From contig JAFWOP010000001.1 of assembly GCA_017545365.1 (NCBI GenBank), positions 62,001-126,000 of the forward strand: a stretch of DNA of 64,000 nt, read 5' to 3'. The stretch comes from Bacteroidales bacterium (GTDB lineage: Bacteria > Bacteroidota > Bacteroidia > Bacteroidales > P3). The translations under genes and the position numbers were made by a program. This document shows, piece after piece, positions 26,067-34,785 of this stretch (its first letter is position 1; each line of letters opens with the position of its first letter). Under the pieces are notes generated by a model that saw only the letters and a program-made list of their open reading frames with translations, ran no database searches and had not been told where the DNA came from.

Positions 26067-27770
26067 CTAAGGAAGAGGCAGATACCAGTTCTTGGGATCC
26101 ATGAGGAGGGACTCGAGGGCGGCATCGACGGTGCCGGAGCGGCGCGCAACGGGCTTGGCCAGATAGGCGGGGTCGTTGCGGCGCAGGGCAACACGCATGA
26201 GGTCGTAGTAGCGGTAGCCCTCGAAGGCTCCCTCGAGTGCCATCTCGTTGATGATGAGGTCCTCGACGAGCGGAATCTGATACTGCACGGTGTCCTCACG
26301 GCTGTTGAGTGCGTGGTCGGGCATGGGCAGCTCGTAGAAGGCGTTGGCCTCGCTGTCGCCGGAGCCTAGGGAGTGGATGCCGAAGGTGGTCTCCTTGGTG
26401 AACGTGTTGGCATCGAAGGAGATGAGCTGTCCGGCCTTCTCCTGCTCGAGGCTGTCGACGTAGTTGACGACATTCTCCGGGCAGAGTCCGTACTTCAGGA
26501 TGGCGAATGCCGACTGGGGCAGTCCTGCGCGGTTGAGGGCCTCAGCGTAGCGCAGGTAGACCATAGAGCGGCGATAGGTGATCACGCGGTCCTCGACAAT
26601 CTTATTGATGGTCTGTCGGAGCGATGAATACTCGGAGTAGGGGTCTTGTCCGCCGGCTGACGTCATGCGGTAGTTGGCATAGAGGCGCAGGTCGCCGACG
26701 AGGATGTCCTCCTGCAGGCCGACAGTGGGAGCGTAGATGGTGTCGGTGTGCGTGTCGGTCTTATACTCCATGCAGTAGGTCTGTGCTGCCGAGATCTGTC
26801 GCATTGCTGCGGAGGGCGTGAGCTGATAGTAGTAGTTGTTCTCGTTGGTGGAGTCGAAGATGTTGCGCAGGTCGCTGACGACGCCGTCGAAGACGCGGTT
26901 CTCCATCGGGATGACGCTCAGCACCTCGCTGGAGCTGGTGAACGAGTAGCCGTTGGTGGGGCGCAGGAACTCGCTCACACTGGGCCAGGTGATGCGATGC
27001 GGACTGAGCGTAATGGGGTTCTGCTCGTCGTTCAGATAGTCGTGATACCAGCGTGCTGCCTCCTCATAGCGTCCTGCCCAGAGGCAGAGATCGCCGAGCA
27101 GGGCTCGCATGGGGATGAAGAAATCCTTCGAGTCCCAGTTGCCGATGGTGCCGAACTCCGGCAGCTCTACGCGGGCATAGGGTGTGAGGTCGTCGATGAA
27201 GTAGTTGCAGATGTCCTGCAGCGTGGAGTGCTTCATGGTGAGCGCCTGCTGTGCCTCCTGCTCGGTCATGACCGGCTGGAGCACCAGCGGCACCTGTCCG
27301 TAGGCTTGTGCGAGCTGCAGGTAGGTCCATGCGCGGAACGCCTTCACAGCAGCATACTCAGCGCGGAACAGGGTGCGTCCGCGTCGCTGCAGAGCGGTGT
27401 CGACATGTGCCAGATAGTAGTTGCAGTTGTTGATGACGCCATAATAGTCGCTCACAGCATTGTACTTGTTAGGCTGCGAGAAGTCGAAGGCGGCCAGTCG
27501 CTTCAGGTCGGCAGAGGCGGCATCGGTGACCTCAGCGAGGTCGCCGCGCATTTCGCCGAGCAGGACCACACGGTCGGCGATGAGCTGCATCTTGTTGACG
27601 ATGCCCAGCACGCTGTAGACGGAGTCGGTGGGGTGGTTGAGGGTGTTGTCTTTCTCGAACTCCACGAGGTTCGACTCAGTCTCGAGGATGTCGCTGCAGC
27701 TGGTCAGCGTTGCTGTGATGAAGCAACACGCTGAACAGGCGAGGAGATATTTAACGAGTTTGGTAATCAT
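26067..27770 (-). CDS. SusD/RagB-family surface lipoprotein (second pair)
   Basis: 567 residues. The signal peptide MITKLVKYLLACSACCFITA and lipobox (LTSC, Cys25) predict an outer-membrane lipoprotein. The body has the TPR-like helical SusD fold: AVKAFRAWTYLQLAQAYGQVPL, SKDFFIPMRALLGDLCLWAGRYEEAARWY, and the C-terminal RYAEALNRAG and EFEGYRYYDLMRVALRR-like segments. SusD proteins cap the SusC channel and bind the glycan. It lies 37 bp after its SusC partner. The first ~25 codons are close to those of the lipoproteins at 31089 and 34786 (see findings). Confidence 0.93.
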   Translation of the reverse strand: MITKLVKYLLACSACCFITATLTSCSDILETESNLVEFEKDNTLNHPTDSVYSVLGIVNKMQLIADRVVLLGEMRGDLAEVTDAASADLKRLAAFDFSQPNKYNAVSDYYGVINNCNYYLAHVDTALQRRGRTLFRAEYAAVKAFRAWTYLQLAQAYGQVPLVLQPVMTEQEAQQALTMKHSTLQDICNYFIDDLTPYARVELPEFGTIGNWDSKDFFIPMRALLGDLCLWAGRYEEAARWYHDYLNDEQNPITLSPHRITWPSVSEFLRPTNGYSFTSSSEVLSVIPMENRVFDGVVSDLRNIFDSTNENNYYYQLTPSAAMRQISAAQTYCMEYKTDTHTDTIYAPTVGLQEDILVGDLRLYANYRMTSAGGQDPYSEYSSLRQTINKIVEDRVITYRRSMVYLRYAEALNRAGLPQSAFAILKYGLCPENVVNYVDSLEQEKAGQLISFDANTFTKETTFGIHSLGSGDSEANAFYELPMPDHALNSREDTVQYQIPLVEDLIINEMALEGAFEGYRYYDLMRVALRRNDPAYLAKPVARRSGTVDAALESLLMDPKNWYLPLP

Positions 27771-27807
27771 AATTATTAATTTTCAATTATCAATTATTAA
27801 TTATCCA

Positions 27808-30800
27808 TTATAGATTGATGTTGAGTCCTACGGAGAAGGAGCGTCCCGTGGAAAGCAAGCCGCGGTCGATGCCCTGTGTGAGGACGCTGCCGGCGATGGA
27901 GCAGTCGGGGTTGCTGCCGAGGTAGCGCGTGACGGTGAAGAGGTTGTCGGCGCTTGCCCAGACGGTGATTCCCTGCAGGTAGGTGCTATGCATCGGCAGG
28001 TGGTAGCTCAGCGTGATGTTGCTCAGGCGCAGATAGGAGCCGTCCTCGATGAAGCGGTCGCTGAAGCGACTGTTGCCCATCGTGTCGAGATAGGAGGCAC
28101 GCGGGATGTCGGTGACCTGACCTTCAGTGGTCCAGCGGTTCTGCATGGCTGTGGTCTGGTTGACGAACAGCGAGCCGCCCTCGAGCAGCGAGCGCTGGTA
28201 GTTGAACACGTCGTTGCCCAGTGAGTAGTTCACAACGGCCTGCAGCGAGAGGTGCTTCCACGTGAGGCGTGTGAAGATGTTACCATAGATGTCGGGGTTC
28301 GGGTCGCCGATGACCACGCGGTCGTCGTTGTTGATGAGGTGGTTGCCGTCGACATCGAAGAAGCGGGTGTCGCCAGCCTGGAAGTAGGCGCGCTCACCGT
28401 TTTCCTTCAGCAGGTAGTGCTGGTCGGCCTGTGCCTCAGCATCGGTGGAATAGACGCCGAGCGCCTTCCAACCGTAGAACTGTGCGACGGGCTGACCGAC
28501 CTGGGTGAGCATGGTGGCACCGAAGGCCTGCGTCTCGAACGAGCGGTTGCCAGGCAGGGCGGTGACCTTGTTCACATAGTGGCCTGCCGAGGCGCCGAGC
28601 TCCCACGAGAAGTCCTTCAGCGCGAGCAGACGGGCGTTCACCGAGAAGTCGAAGCCTTCGTTCTGCAGCTTGCCGTCGTTGCTCCAGTTCTGCTGCAGAC
28701 CACTGGTCCACGCCAGCTGCTGCAGAGAGAGCAGGTTGGAGGTGTAGCTGCGGAAGTAGTTGAAGCGTGCCGAGAGGCGGTTGTTGAGGAAGCTGCCCGT
28801 GAGGCCTGCCGTGATGCGGCTTGTGGTCTCCCACTGCAGCTCGGTGTTTCCGATGTTTCCGATGGACTTACCGCTGGCTGTCTCGCCAAGCATGCGGTGT
28901 GCCACGAAGTAGGTACGCGATGCGGTGTACGACACATCGTCGTTGCCCGTGAAGTCGATGCCGACATTTAGGCGCAGGTAGTTGATGCCCTTCAGCGTGG
29001 AGAGGAACTTCTCGTTGGTGAGCACCCACGAGGCCTGCAGCGACGGGAAGAGGCCCCAGACAACGCCTGCCAGCTTCAGACCCGACACCTCGGGACCGAA
29101 GCGCGAGGAGCTCTGTGCGGAGAGTGCTGCGTCGACGTAGAAGCGCTCTGCAAAGTTGTAGTTCGCCTGTGCATACCAGGTGATTTCGCGTGTCTTGTCG
29201 TCGGCACCGGAGGTGTTCTTGAAGCGCAGCGACGAGTTCATGTTCGGTGTCTTGTCGTTGGCGGTGTTGTAACCCATCTGTGCGGTGAGGTTGTACTCGT
29301 TGCTGATGTAGCGCATGCCGCCGAAGACGCCGATGGTGTGCGGACCGTACTGGTTGTTCCAGGTGAGGCGCGTGTCGCTCTGGATGGCCGTCTGGCGTGC
29401 TGCCTGGCTCTGTGCGATGTTCTGCAGCGTGGTGCCTTCGTCAAGACCCTTCACGACGAATGTCGGAACACCCTGTATGGGGAGGTAGTACTGCTCGTTG
29501 GTGTTGACGAGACCCAGCGTGAAGTGCTCGCTGATGGAGAGTCGGCGGTTGATCTGGTACTTCGGTGTGACGGCAAACATGACCAGTCGGTTACCGAAGG
29601 AGTTGCGGTTCTTGCCTTCACCATTGGTGAGGATGCTCACGGGGTTGGCCAGGCGGCCGCGTCCCTGGAAGAGGCCTTCCAGATAGTCGTCGGCCTCGGC
29701 GAGGTAGTGGCTCAGGTTGCCGTACTTGTCGAAGGCATAGGGTGTGAGGAACGGAGCCTTCGCCAGCGCGAGGAATCCCGGAGCGGTGATGACGGTGGCC
29801 AGCGGCTCTGCGGGAGCACCGTCGTCGCGCAGGCTGCGGTCTACATCGCTGTAGGAGGCGTCGAAGCGTACGTCGAAGCCCTTGAAGACGTTGATGTCGG
29901 AGTTCAGTCGCATGTTGAAGCGCGAGTAGTCGTTGTTGCGCAGCGTGCTGTTACCGAGCGAATAGCCTACCGAGAGGTTGTAGGATGCCGCATTGTCACC
30001 ACCCTGCACGTTGATGCCGTAGTTCTGCGAGAATGCGTTGTGATAGATTTCCTTCGTCCAGTCGGTCTGGTTATGATACTGGTTGTAATAGTAGTAGTCG
30101 GGGTCGCTGTTGAGATACTTCATCTTTCCGAGCTGCGAGGGATTGGTCTTGCTGGCCAGCAGATCGGTGGTGTAGAGGCGGTAGTCGTCGGCGTTCATCA
30201 TCTCCGGCAAGCGAGGGATGAGCTCGTAGCGCGTGTTGAGCGTGACGTCGATCTTTGTGGCCATACTCTTGTTGCGCTTGGTCTTGATGAGGAGCACGCC
30301 GTTGGCACCCTTCGCACCGTAGAGAGCGGTACCGTTCTTCAGCACGGTGACGGTCTCGATGTCGTTGACGTTCAGGTTTGCCAGCAGGTTGTTGAAGTAG
30401 CCGTCGTGGAGCATGGTGCGCGTGTACTGCATGTCCATGATGACACCGTCGATGACGACGAGCGGCTGGGCGTTGGCGTGCAGGGAGTTGATGCCCTGAA
30501 TGAGCATGAAGTTACCTAGGCCGGGGATGCCTCCGTGGCTGATGCTGCGCATGTCGGCACCCAGTTGCTGGGCGACCAGCGGGTCGATGCTCAGCTCAGA
30601 GTTGTTGTCGAAGCGGTTGGCCTCGGCGCTGATGGTGGCATGCGTCGTCTCGGCATACTGACCGGTGAAGTCCTGCGAGTAGAGCTTGGCATTGGCCACA
30701 GCGTTTCCTGTGCCGTCAGCATTGTCGACGATGGCGTTCTGCTGGAGGCAGAAGCCTTCGAGTCGCATGGTGACAGACCGTGTGTAGTCGGGCACTTTCA

Positions 30801-31005
30801 GTTCGTAGAGTCCCTGCTCGTTAGTCATGGCGCTGTAGCGTGGATGTCCGTAAGCCACGACGATAACACCCGCCAGCGGTTCTCCTGTGGCGGCATCGAC
30901 GACGGTGCCAGTGACTGTCTTCGTGTTCTCCTGCGCCATTGCCACAGCCGAGCCGAAGCAAACGATGAGCGTCAGGACGAGATATTTGATGCTTTTAGTA
31001 ATCAT
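27808..31005 (-). CDS. SusC/RagA-family TonB-dependent transporter (second pair)
   Basis: 1065 residues. Signal peptide, then a CarboxypepD_reg-like domain (TGTVVDAATGEPLAGVIVVA), a plug (QPLVVIDGVIMDMQY, VTVLKNGTALYGAKGANGVL) and a 22-strand barrel ending KSFSVGLNINL-like with a terminal Leu/aromatic pattern. It imports oligosaccharides across the outer membrane using TonB energy, with the SusD at 26067 as its lid. An N-terminal TonB-box region is not distinct. It starts 83 bp after the upstream fasciclin gene. Its first codons (MITKSIKYLV) resemble those of the neighbouring lipoproteins. Confidence 0.95.
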   Translation of the reverse strand: MITKSIKYLVLTLIVCFGSAVAMAQENTKTVTGTVVDAATGEPLAGVIVVAYGHPRYSAMTNEQGLYELKVPDYTRSVTMRLEGFCLQQNAIVDNADGTGNAVANAKLYSQDFTGQYAETTHATISAEANRFDNNSELSIDPLVAQQLGADMRSISHGGIPGLGNFMLIQGINSLHANAQPLVVIDGVIMDMQYTRTMLHDGYFNNLLANLNVNDIETVTVLKNGTALYGAKGANGVLLIKTKRNKSMATKIDVTLNTRYELIPRLPEMMNADDYRLYTTDLLASKTNPSQLGKMKYLNSDPDYYYYNQYHNQTDWTKEIYHNAFSQNYGINVQGGDNAASYNLSVGYSLGNSTLRNNDYSRFNMRLNSDINVFKGFDVRFDASYSDVDRSLRDDGAPAEPLATVITAPGFLALAKAPFLTPYAFDKYGNLSHYLAEADDYLEGLFQGRGRLANPVSILTNGEGKNRNSFGNRLVMFAVTPKYQINRRLSISEHFTLGLVNTNEQYYLPIQGVPTFVVKGLDEGTTLQNIAQSQAARQTAIQSDTRLTWNNQYGPHTIGVFGGMRYISNEYNLTAQMGYNTANDKTPNMNSSLRFKNTSGADDKTREITWYAQANYNFAERFYVDAALSAQSSSRFGPEVSGLKLAGVVWGLFPSLQASWVLTNEKFLSTLKGINYLRLNVGIDFTGNDDVSYTASRTYFVAHRMLGETASGKSIGNIGNTELQWETTSRITAGLTGSFLNNRLSARFNYFRSYTSNLLSLQQLAWTSGLQQNWSNDGKLQNEGFDFSVNARLLALKDFSWELGASAGHYVNKVTALPGNRSFETQAFGATMLTQVGQPVAQFYGWKALGVYSTDAEAQADQHYLLKENGERAYFQAGDTRFFDVDGNHLINNDDRVVIGDPNPDIYGNIFTRLTWKHLSLQAVVNYSLGNDVFNYQRSLLEGGSLFVNQTTAMQNRWTTEGQVTDIPRASYLDTMGNSRFSDRFIEDGSYLRLSNITLSYHLPMHSTYLQGITVWASADNLFTVTRYLGSNPDCSIAGSVLTQGIDRGLLSTGRSFSVGLNINL

Positions 31006-31088
31006 ATATGTGTGATATTGAGAAGTTCTTTCTCCGTTTCGCTACGAAAGCGTTGCTTCGCGCCGAGCGGAGAGGTTGTGAAGTTAAG

Positions 31089-32723
31089 TTATTTTCGCGG
31101 ACGGAGATAGATGCAGTCGAGATACATTTCGCGGGCGTAACGCGAGGTCTCGCGGGCGAGAATGGAACATTGCAGCTTCACGGTGACCTTGATGTCGTTC
31201 TGGTCGTAGTTGCAAGCAGGGAACTGGAATGCCTCGGCAAGCACGACGGTGTCGACGCGCAGCGGATCGTTCTGGAACTGCGTGTTGTTGCAGTTGAAGG
31301 TCTGCGTGGCGCCCTCCAGGTCGACATAGGAGATGGTGGCCTTGAACTTATTGGGCTTCAGGTCGGGATTGGTGGGGTTCGACACGGCCTTCGGCAGAAT
31401 GATAGCGCACACGTCGTAGGTGCCGCTGAGCGTGTTGTTGACACGGAACGTGAGCTCCCAGTTGGAAGTTGCAGTGCGCGGGATGATTTGCAGATAGCCC
31501 GACTCAGAGATGGAGTCGGCAGCCAGGCGGCGGATGTTGTAGGAGCAGTCCTTATCGGTTGTGATATACTGGATTTGCTCTGCCTCGCTCCACAGCTCAC
31601 GGAAATAGGTTTCGGTGGGTGTGAAGGGCCACGTGTTGGTGGTGTAGAGGATGCCGTTGCTGCACGCGATGGGTGTGGTGTCGTAGAAGATTCCACCGGG
31701 CATGAATGGCTTCAGGAAGCGGTGGAACACCTGACGGTGCGTGGTGTTGTAGTTGCGGTTCAGACGATAGGGCACCGAGACGAGCGAGTCTTCGGGCGAG
31801 GCCTGTTCGTTGAGGTTGAAGACGGCATCGTCGAGCAGGGCGCGGAGCGACCAGAACTGCTGGATGGAGTCGCGCTTCAGCACTTTCTCGTCGTACTGGA
31901 AGTACTGTGTGGCCTCGTCGTAGGCTTTCTGCCAGGCCTGCTGCGTGGGAGCCAGAACCCAGTAGGTGGAGTCTTCGGCGTCGATGAGGCCGATGCGCTG
32001 CAAGAGCGTGTTCTGCTCGATGACGACGGAGTCGACGTAGACGGGCACACCTTCAACGATGCCTGCCGACACGGATGCATCGGGGTCGAAGCGGTCTTGC
32101 TCATACTGGCGAAGCATAGCGCCGATGGTGCTGAGCTGCGGCATGAGCGAGAAGGCCTCGTAAAGGTTCTGCCGATAGGGCAGGGGTCGCGACGTGATGT
32201 GCAGGATGCCGTTGCGGGCATGAATGTTCGGTGTCGTCACGCTGACGCCTTCAATCTCATGGTTGTCGCCCACGAGGTGCTTGGCGTTGAGCATGAGCAG
32301 CTTCGAGGCTGCCGAGGTCGTTCCGAGCGATGTGGTGGAACGCGACAGATGGTTCATGACGAACGTCTTTTCAACGATGGAGTCGCCCTGATTGGTCTGT
32401 ACGAGCTGCAGCAGCGAGTCGCGGTTGAACGAGCCGTTGACGGGTGCCACGAGGGTGAAGGTCTGTCCCTGGTCGAGCAGGTCGGCATAGCTCACGGCCG
32501 TCTTCTTATGGTGACGGAACACCTTGGTCTGCTGCAACACCTGGCAGAAATCGCTGAGCTGCGGGTTCTGCTGCAGTTGCTTCCATAGCGTTTGTTGTGC
32601 AGCTGCTTCCTGTGAGGCGGAGGGATTGTAGTGGTCGTCCCATTCGGCACAGGAGTTCAGTGCTGCTGCGATGCAGCAACACACTGAACAGGCGAAGATA
32701 TATTTAACAAGTTTGGTAATCAT
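31089..32723 (-). CDS. Fasciclin-domain surface lipoprotein with C-terminal beta domain
   Basis: 544 residues, lipobox LNSC (Cys25). Two fasciclin-type domains are read: about 30-200 (FTLVAPVNGSFNRDSLL, ARNGILHITSRPLPY) and about 200-385 (YWVLAPTQQAWQKAY, CSNGILYTTNTWPF). The last ~140 residues (WELTFRVNNTLSGTYDVCAII ... REMYLDCIYLRPRK, abbreviated) form a beta-rich module that looks like a carbohydrate-binding jelly-roll. Fasciclin domains are adhesion modules in eukaryotes and bacteria. The position between SusCD pairs suggests a surface glycan-binding protein (inference). The signal-peptide codons are shared with the SusD genes nearby. Confidence 0.85.
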   Translation of the reverse strand: MITKLVKYIFACSVCCCIAAALNSCAEWDDHYNPSASQEAAAQQTLWKQLQQNPQLSDFCQVLQQTKVFRHHKKTAVSYADLLDQGQTFTLVAPVNGSFNRDSLLQLVQTNQGDSIVEKTFVMNHLSRSTTSLGTTSAASKLLMLNAKHLVGDNHEIEGVSVTTPNIHARNGILHITSRPLPYRQNLYEAFSLMPQLSTIGAMLRQYEQDRFDPDASVSAGIVEGVPVYVDSVVIEQNTLLQRIGLIDAEDSTYWVLAPTQQAWQKAYDEATQYFQYDEKVLKRDSIQQFWSLRALLDDAVFNLNEQASPEDSLVSVPYRLNRNYNTTHRQVFHRFLKPFMPGGIFYDTTPIACSNGILYTTNTWPFTPTETYFRELWSEAEQIQYITTDKDCSYNIRRLAADSISESGYLQIIPRTATSNWELTFRVNNTLSGTYDVCAIILPKAVSNPTNPDLKPNKFKATISYVDLEGATQTFNCNNTQFQNDPLRVDTVVLAEAFQFPACNYDQNDIKVTVKLQCSILARETSRYAREMYLDCIYLRPRK

Positions 32724-32773
32724 ATTTTGATGTTGTGATGTTGAGTTGATACTTAACCAGTGTTGACATTCAA

Positions 32774-34756
32774 CTAGTGCGTGTCTTCACCCTGTGGGCT
32801 GCCATAGATGCTCTTCGGACAGAGTTCGATGTAGTCGAACGACCAGTAGCGGTCGGGATCGTCGAGAACTTGACGGAAACGCAGGTAGTAGGTCTGCTCG
32901 GGAGTGAGGTACTGAGTGGTGAGCACTCGGCGCAGATTCCAGTTGTTGCCGCGAAGCGGATGGTCGGCATCCCACGGGCGGTAGCTGTCCATACCCTTCA
33001 TGTAGCCACGATTGTGCATAGCCTTGTCGTTGGCGGTGTTCTCCTCGGGGTCGTCGGTGTCCTCAGTCCATCCGATGTTGGGATCGGGACCGTAGACGCG
33101 CAGGTCGACGGGAATGCCGCAGGGCTCGTTGTTCAGGTAGACCTGGATGACGCCGCGCTCCTCACCGACGGTGTAGCCGAGACGGATTTCGTAGGTTCCA
33201 GAGGGAACGGGCGGCAACTTGAATGCTACGTCGAACACACCCGAGATACACACGGCGTTGGCGCAGTAGGAGTTCCAGTAGCCCACATCGGAGTGTACGC
33301 CCACGTAGGTCTCGGGGCTTACCTTCCAGTCGGTGATGTACTGGTTCTTAAATCCGGTGAGGATGTCCTCGCCATAGCGGCCGCGGCCATTGCAGTTCAT
33401 GAAGTCGGGGCTGAGCACGGTGGCATCGATGCGGATGCGGCAGTTCAGCACCTTGTCGCGCACCTCAGTGGTGTAGGCGAGGATGTCGTCGAGGTAGTGG
33501 TAGACGCCGTTCAACGCGTTCTGGTCGATGCTTCCCGACTCAGACGGCGACAGCACTTTCACACCTCTGACGCTGATGTTGTTCTGCAAGCCCTTGCGGT
33601 TGATGAACAAGCCTGCGGGAGGGCCGGCAAAGCGCATGATAGTGCCCGGACACATCGTCTCGTAGAACTCCTCGGGGTCGCTCAATGAGGTGTACCAGCA
33701 GTGCTCGCGCAGCTCGCCCGACTGTACCCAGCTATTGTACTGACCGATGCGCGGCAGCAGATGGTAGCTCACGAAGCGGTTCAGCGGGTTCTTGCGATGC
33801 TTGAAGTCATCGTCATACAGTCCGGCGTCCTCGGGGTAGGTCTGGTCGTAGATGCGCTTGGCATACGCCTTCAGGTCATCGAGGTTGTTGATGCCGTGGG
33901 CACGATAGATGGAGTCGGGCTCCACGAATGCCGTGTACTTGAAGTAGCGCTTCTCGGGCCAGAACGAACGGGTGTAGAGAGCCGAACCTGACGTACAGCG
34001 CACCATCACACCCGTGTGGACGGAGTCCTCGCTGCAGTGGTAGCCCTCGTCGAGATAGCGTGTCAGCGAGTCGCACATGCCCGTGAGCTGCAGGGCCTGC
34101 GAGAAGATGGTGAGCGTGCTGTCCTCGGCAATCTTGTCGGCCAGCAGCAGGCTGCTCGACGTGATGACGTTGTTCAGGACGTGTACGACACCATTCGTGA
34201 CGGAGTCGTTGTAGTCCACCATGCGTGCGTTCTTATTGATATAGTATACCAATGCGTTGTGGTTGGCAACATCCGAGTCGCTGGAGAGGACGATGTAGCT
34301 GTCGTCCATGTTCAGCTCCGGCAGGGCACCTTCGTCGATGTCGGTGGTGAAGAACGCACCTTTCTTGATGATGTGCGTGCGTGCGATGGTGTCGCAGGTG
34401 GCGGTGGGAATACCGTCGATGTCGCTATAGCCCATGCGCTTCAGATAGCGCTCGATGCCTTCGTTGTTCGGGGCAAAGAGGGTGTACTGGCCATAGGTGG
34501 CGAGCATCGAGAAGTAAGGTGTGCGCTTCAGGATGCCGATGAACTCGCTGAAATCCTCGGAGTGCTCCTGCAGGAATTCTGCTGCGGTGAGCTTCGTCGA
34601 CGAGTAGTAATTCTCGGGGACGTCGTCGTTGTCGACGCACGACGTCAGCAACCCGCTCACTCCTCCAACGAGCATCACGAGCCATACCAACAGCTTCTTT
34701 ATCTTTTTCACGTGTGTTGCAATCATTCGGCAACATACAGAACTTTTGCTAATCAT
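32774..34756 (-). CDS. Fasciclin-domain surface lipoprotein with C-terminal jelly-roll-like domain
   Basis: 660 residues, lipobox LTSC (Cys40). Fasciclin-type segments: about 50-200 (YTLFAPNNEGIERYL, NGVVHVLNNVITSS) and a second divergent one to about 430 (LNGVYHYLDDILAYT). The C-terminal ~190 residues (FDVAFKLPPVPSGTYEIRLG, VIQVYLNNEPCGIPVDLR, RYWSFDYIELCPKS) look like a carbohydrate-binding beta sandwich. Its ending pattern (Y-x-D-x-I-x-L-x-P) is shared with the protein at 31089. The N-terminus MISKSSVCCRMIATH is odd: it looks like a decayed copy of the operon's signal-peptide cassette fused to a second start, Met11 (34726), which opens a complete signal peptide of its own. Confidence 0.83.
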   Translation of the reverse strand: MISKSSVCCRMIATHVKKIKKLLVWLVMLVGGVSGLLTSCVDNDDVPENYYSSTKLTAAEFLQEHSEDFSEFIGILKRTPYFSMLATYGQYTLFAPNNEGIERYLKRMGYSDIDGIPTATCDTIARTHIIKKGAFFTTDIDEGALPELNMDDSYIVLSSDSDVANHNALVYYINKNARMVDYNDSVTNGVVHVLNNVITSSSLLLADKIAEDSTLTIFSQALQLTGMCDSLTRYLDEGYHCSEDSVHTGVMVRCTSGSALYTRSFWPEKRYFKYTAFVEPDSIYRAHGINNLDDLKAYAKRIYDQTYPEDAGLYDDDFKHRKNPLNRFVSYHLLPRIGQYNSWVQSGELREHCWYTSLSDPEEFYETMCPGTIMRFAGPPAGLFINRKGLQNNISVRGVKVLSPSESGSIDQNALNGVYHYLDDILAYTTEVRDKVLNCRIRIDATVLSPDFMNCNGRGRYGEDILTGFKNQYITDWKVSPETYVGVHSDVGYWNSYCANAVCISGVFDVAFKLPPVPSGTYEIRLGYTVGEERGVIQVYLNNEPCGIPVDLRVYGPDPNIGWTEDTDDPEENTANDKAMHNRGYMKGMDSYRPWDADHPLRGNNWNLRRVLTTQYLTPEQTYYLRFRQVLDDPDRYWSFDYIELCPKSIYGSPQGEDTH

Positions 34757-34785
34757 ATTGGATTCTGATTTTATGTTTTAACGAA

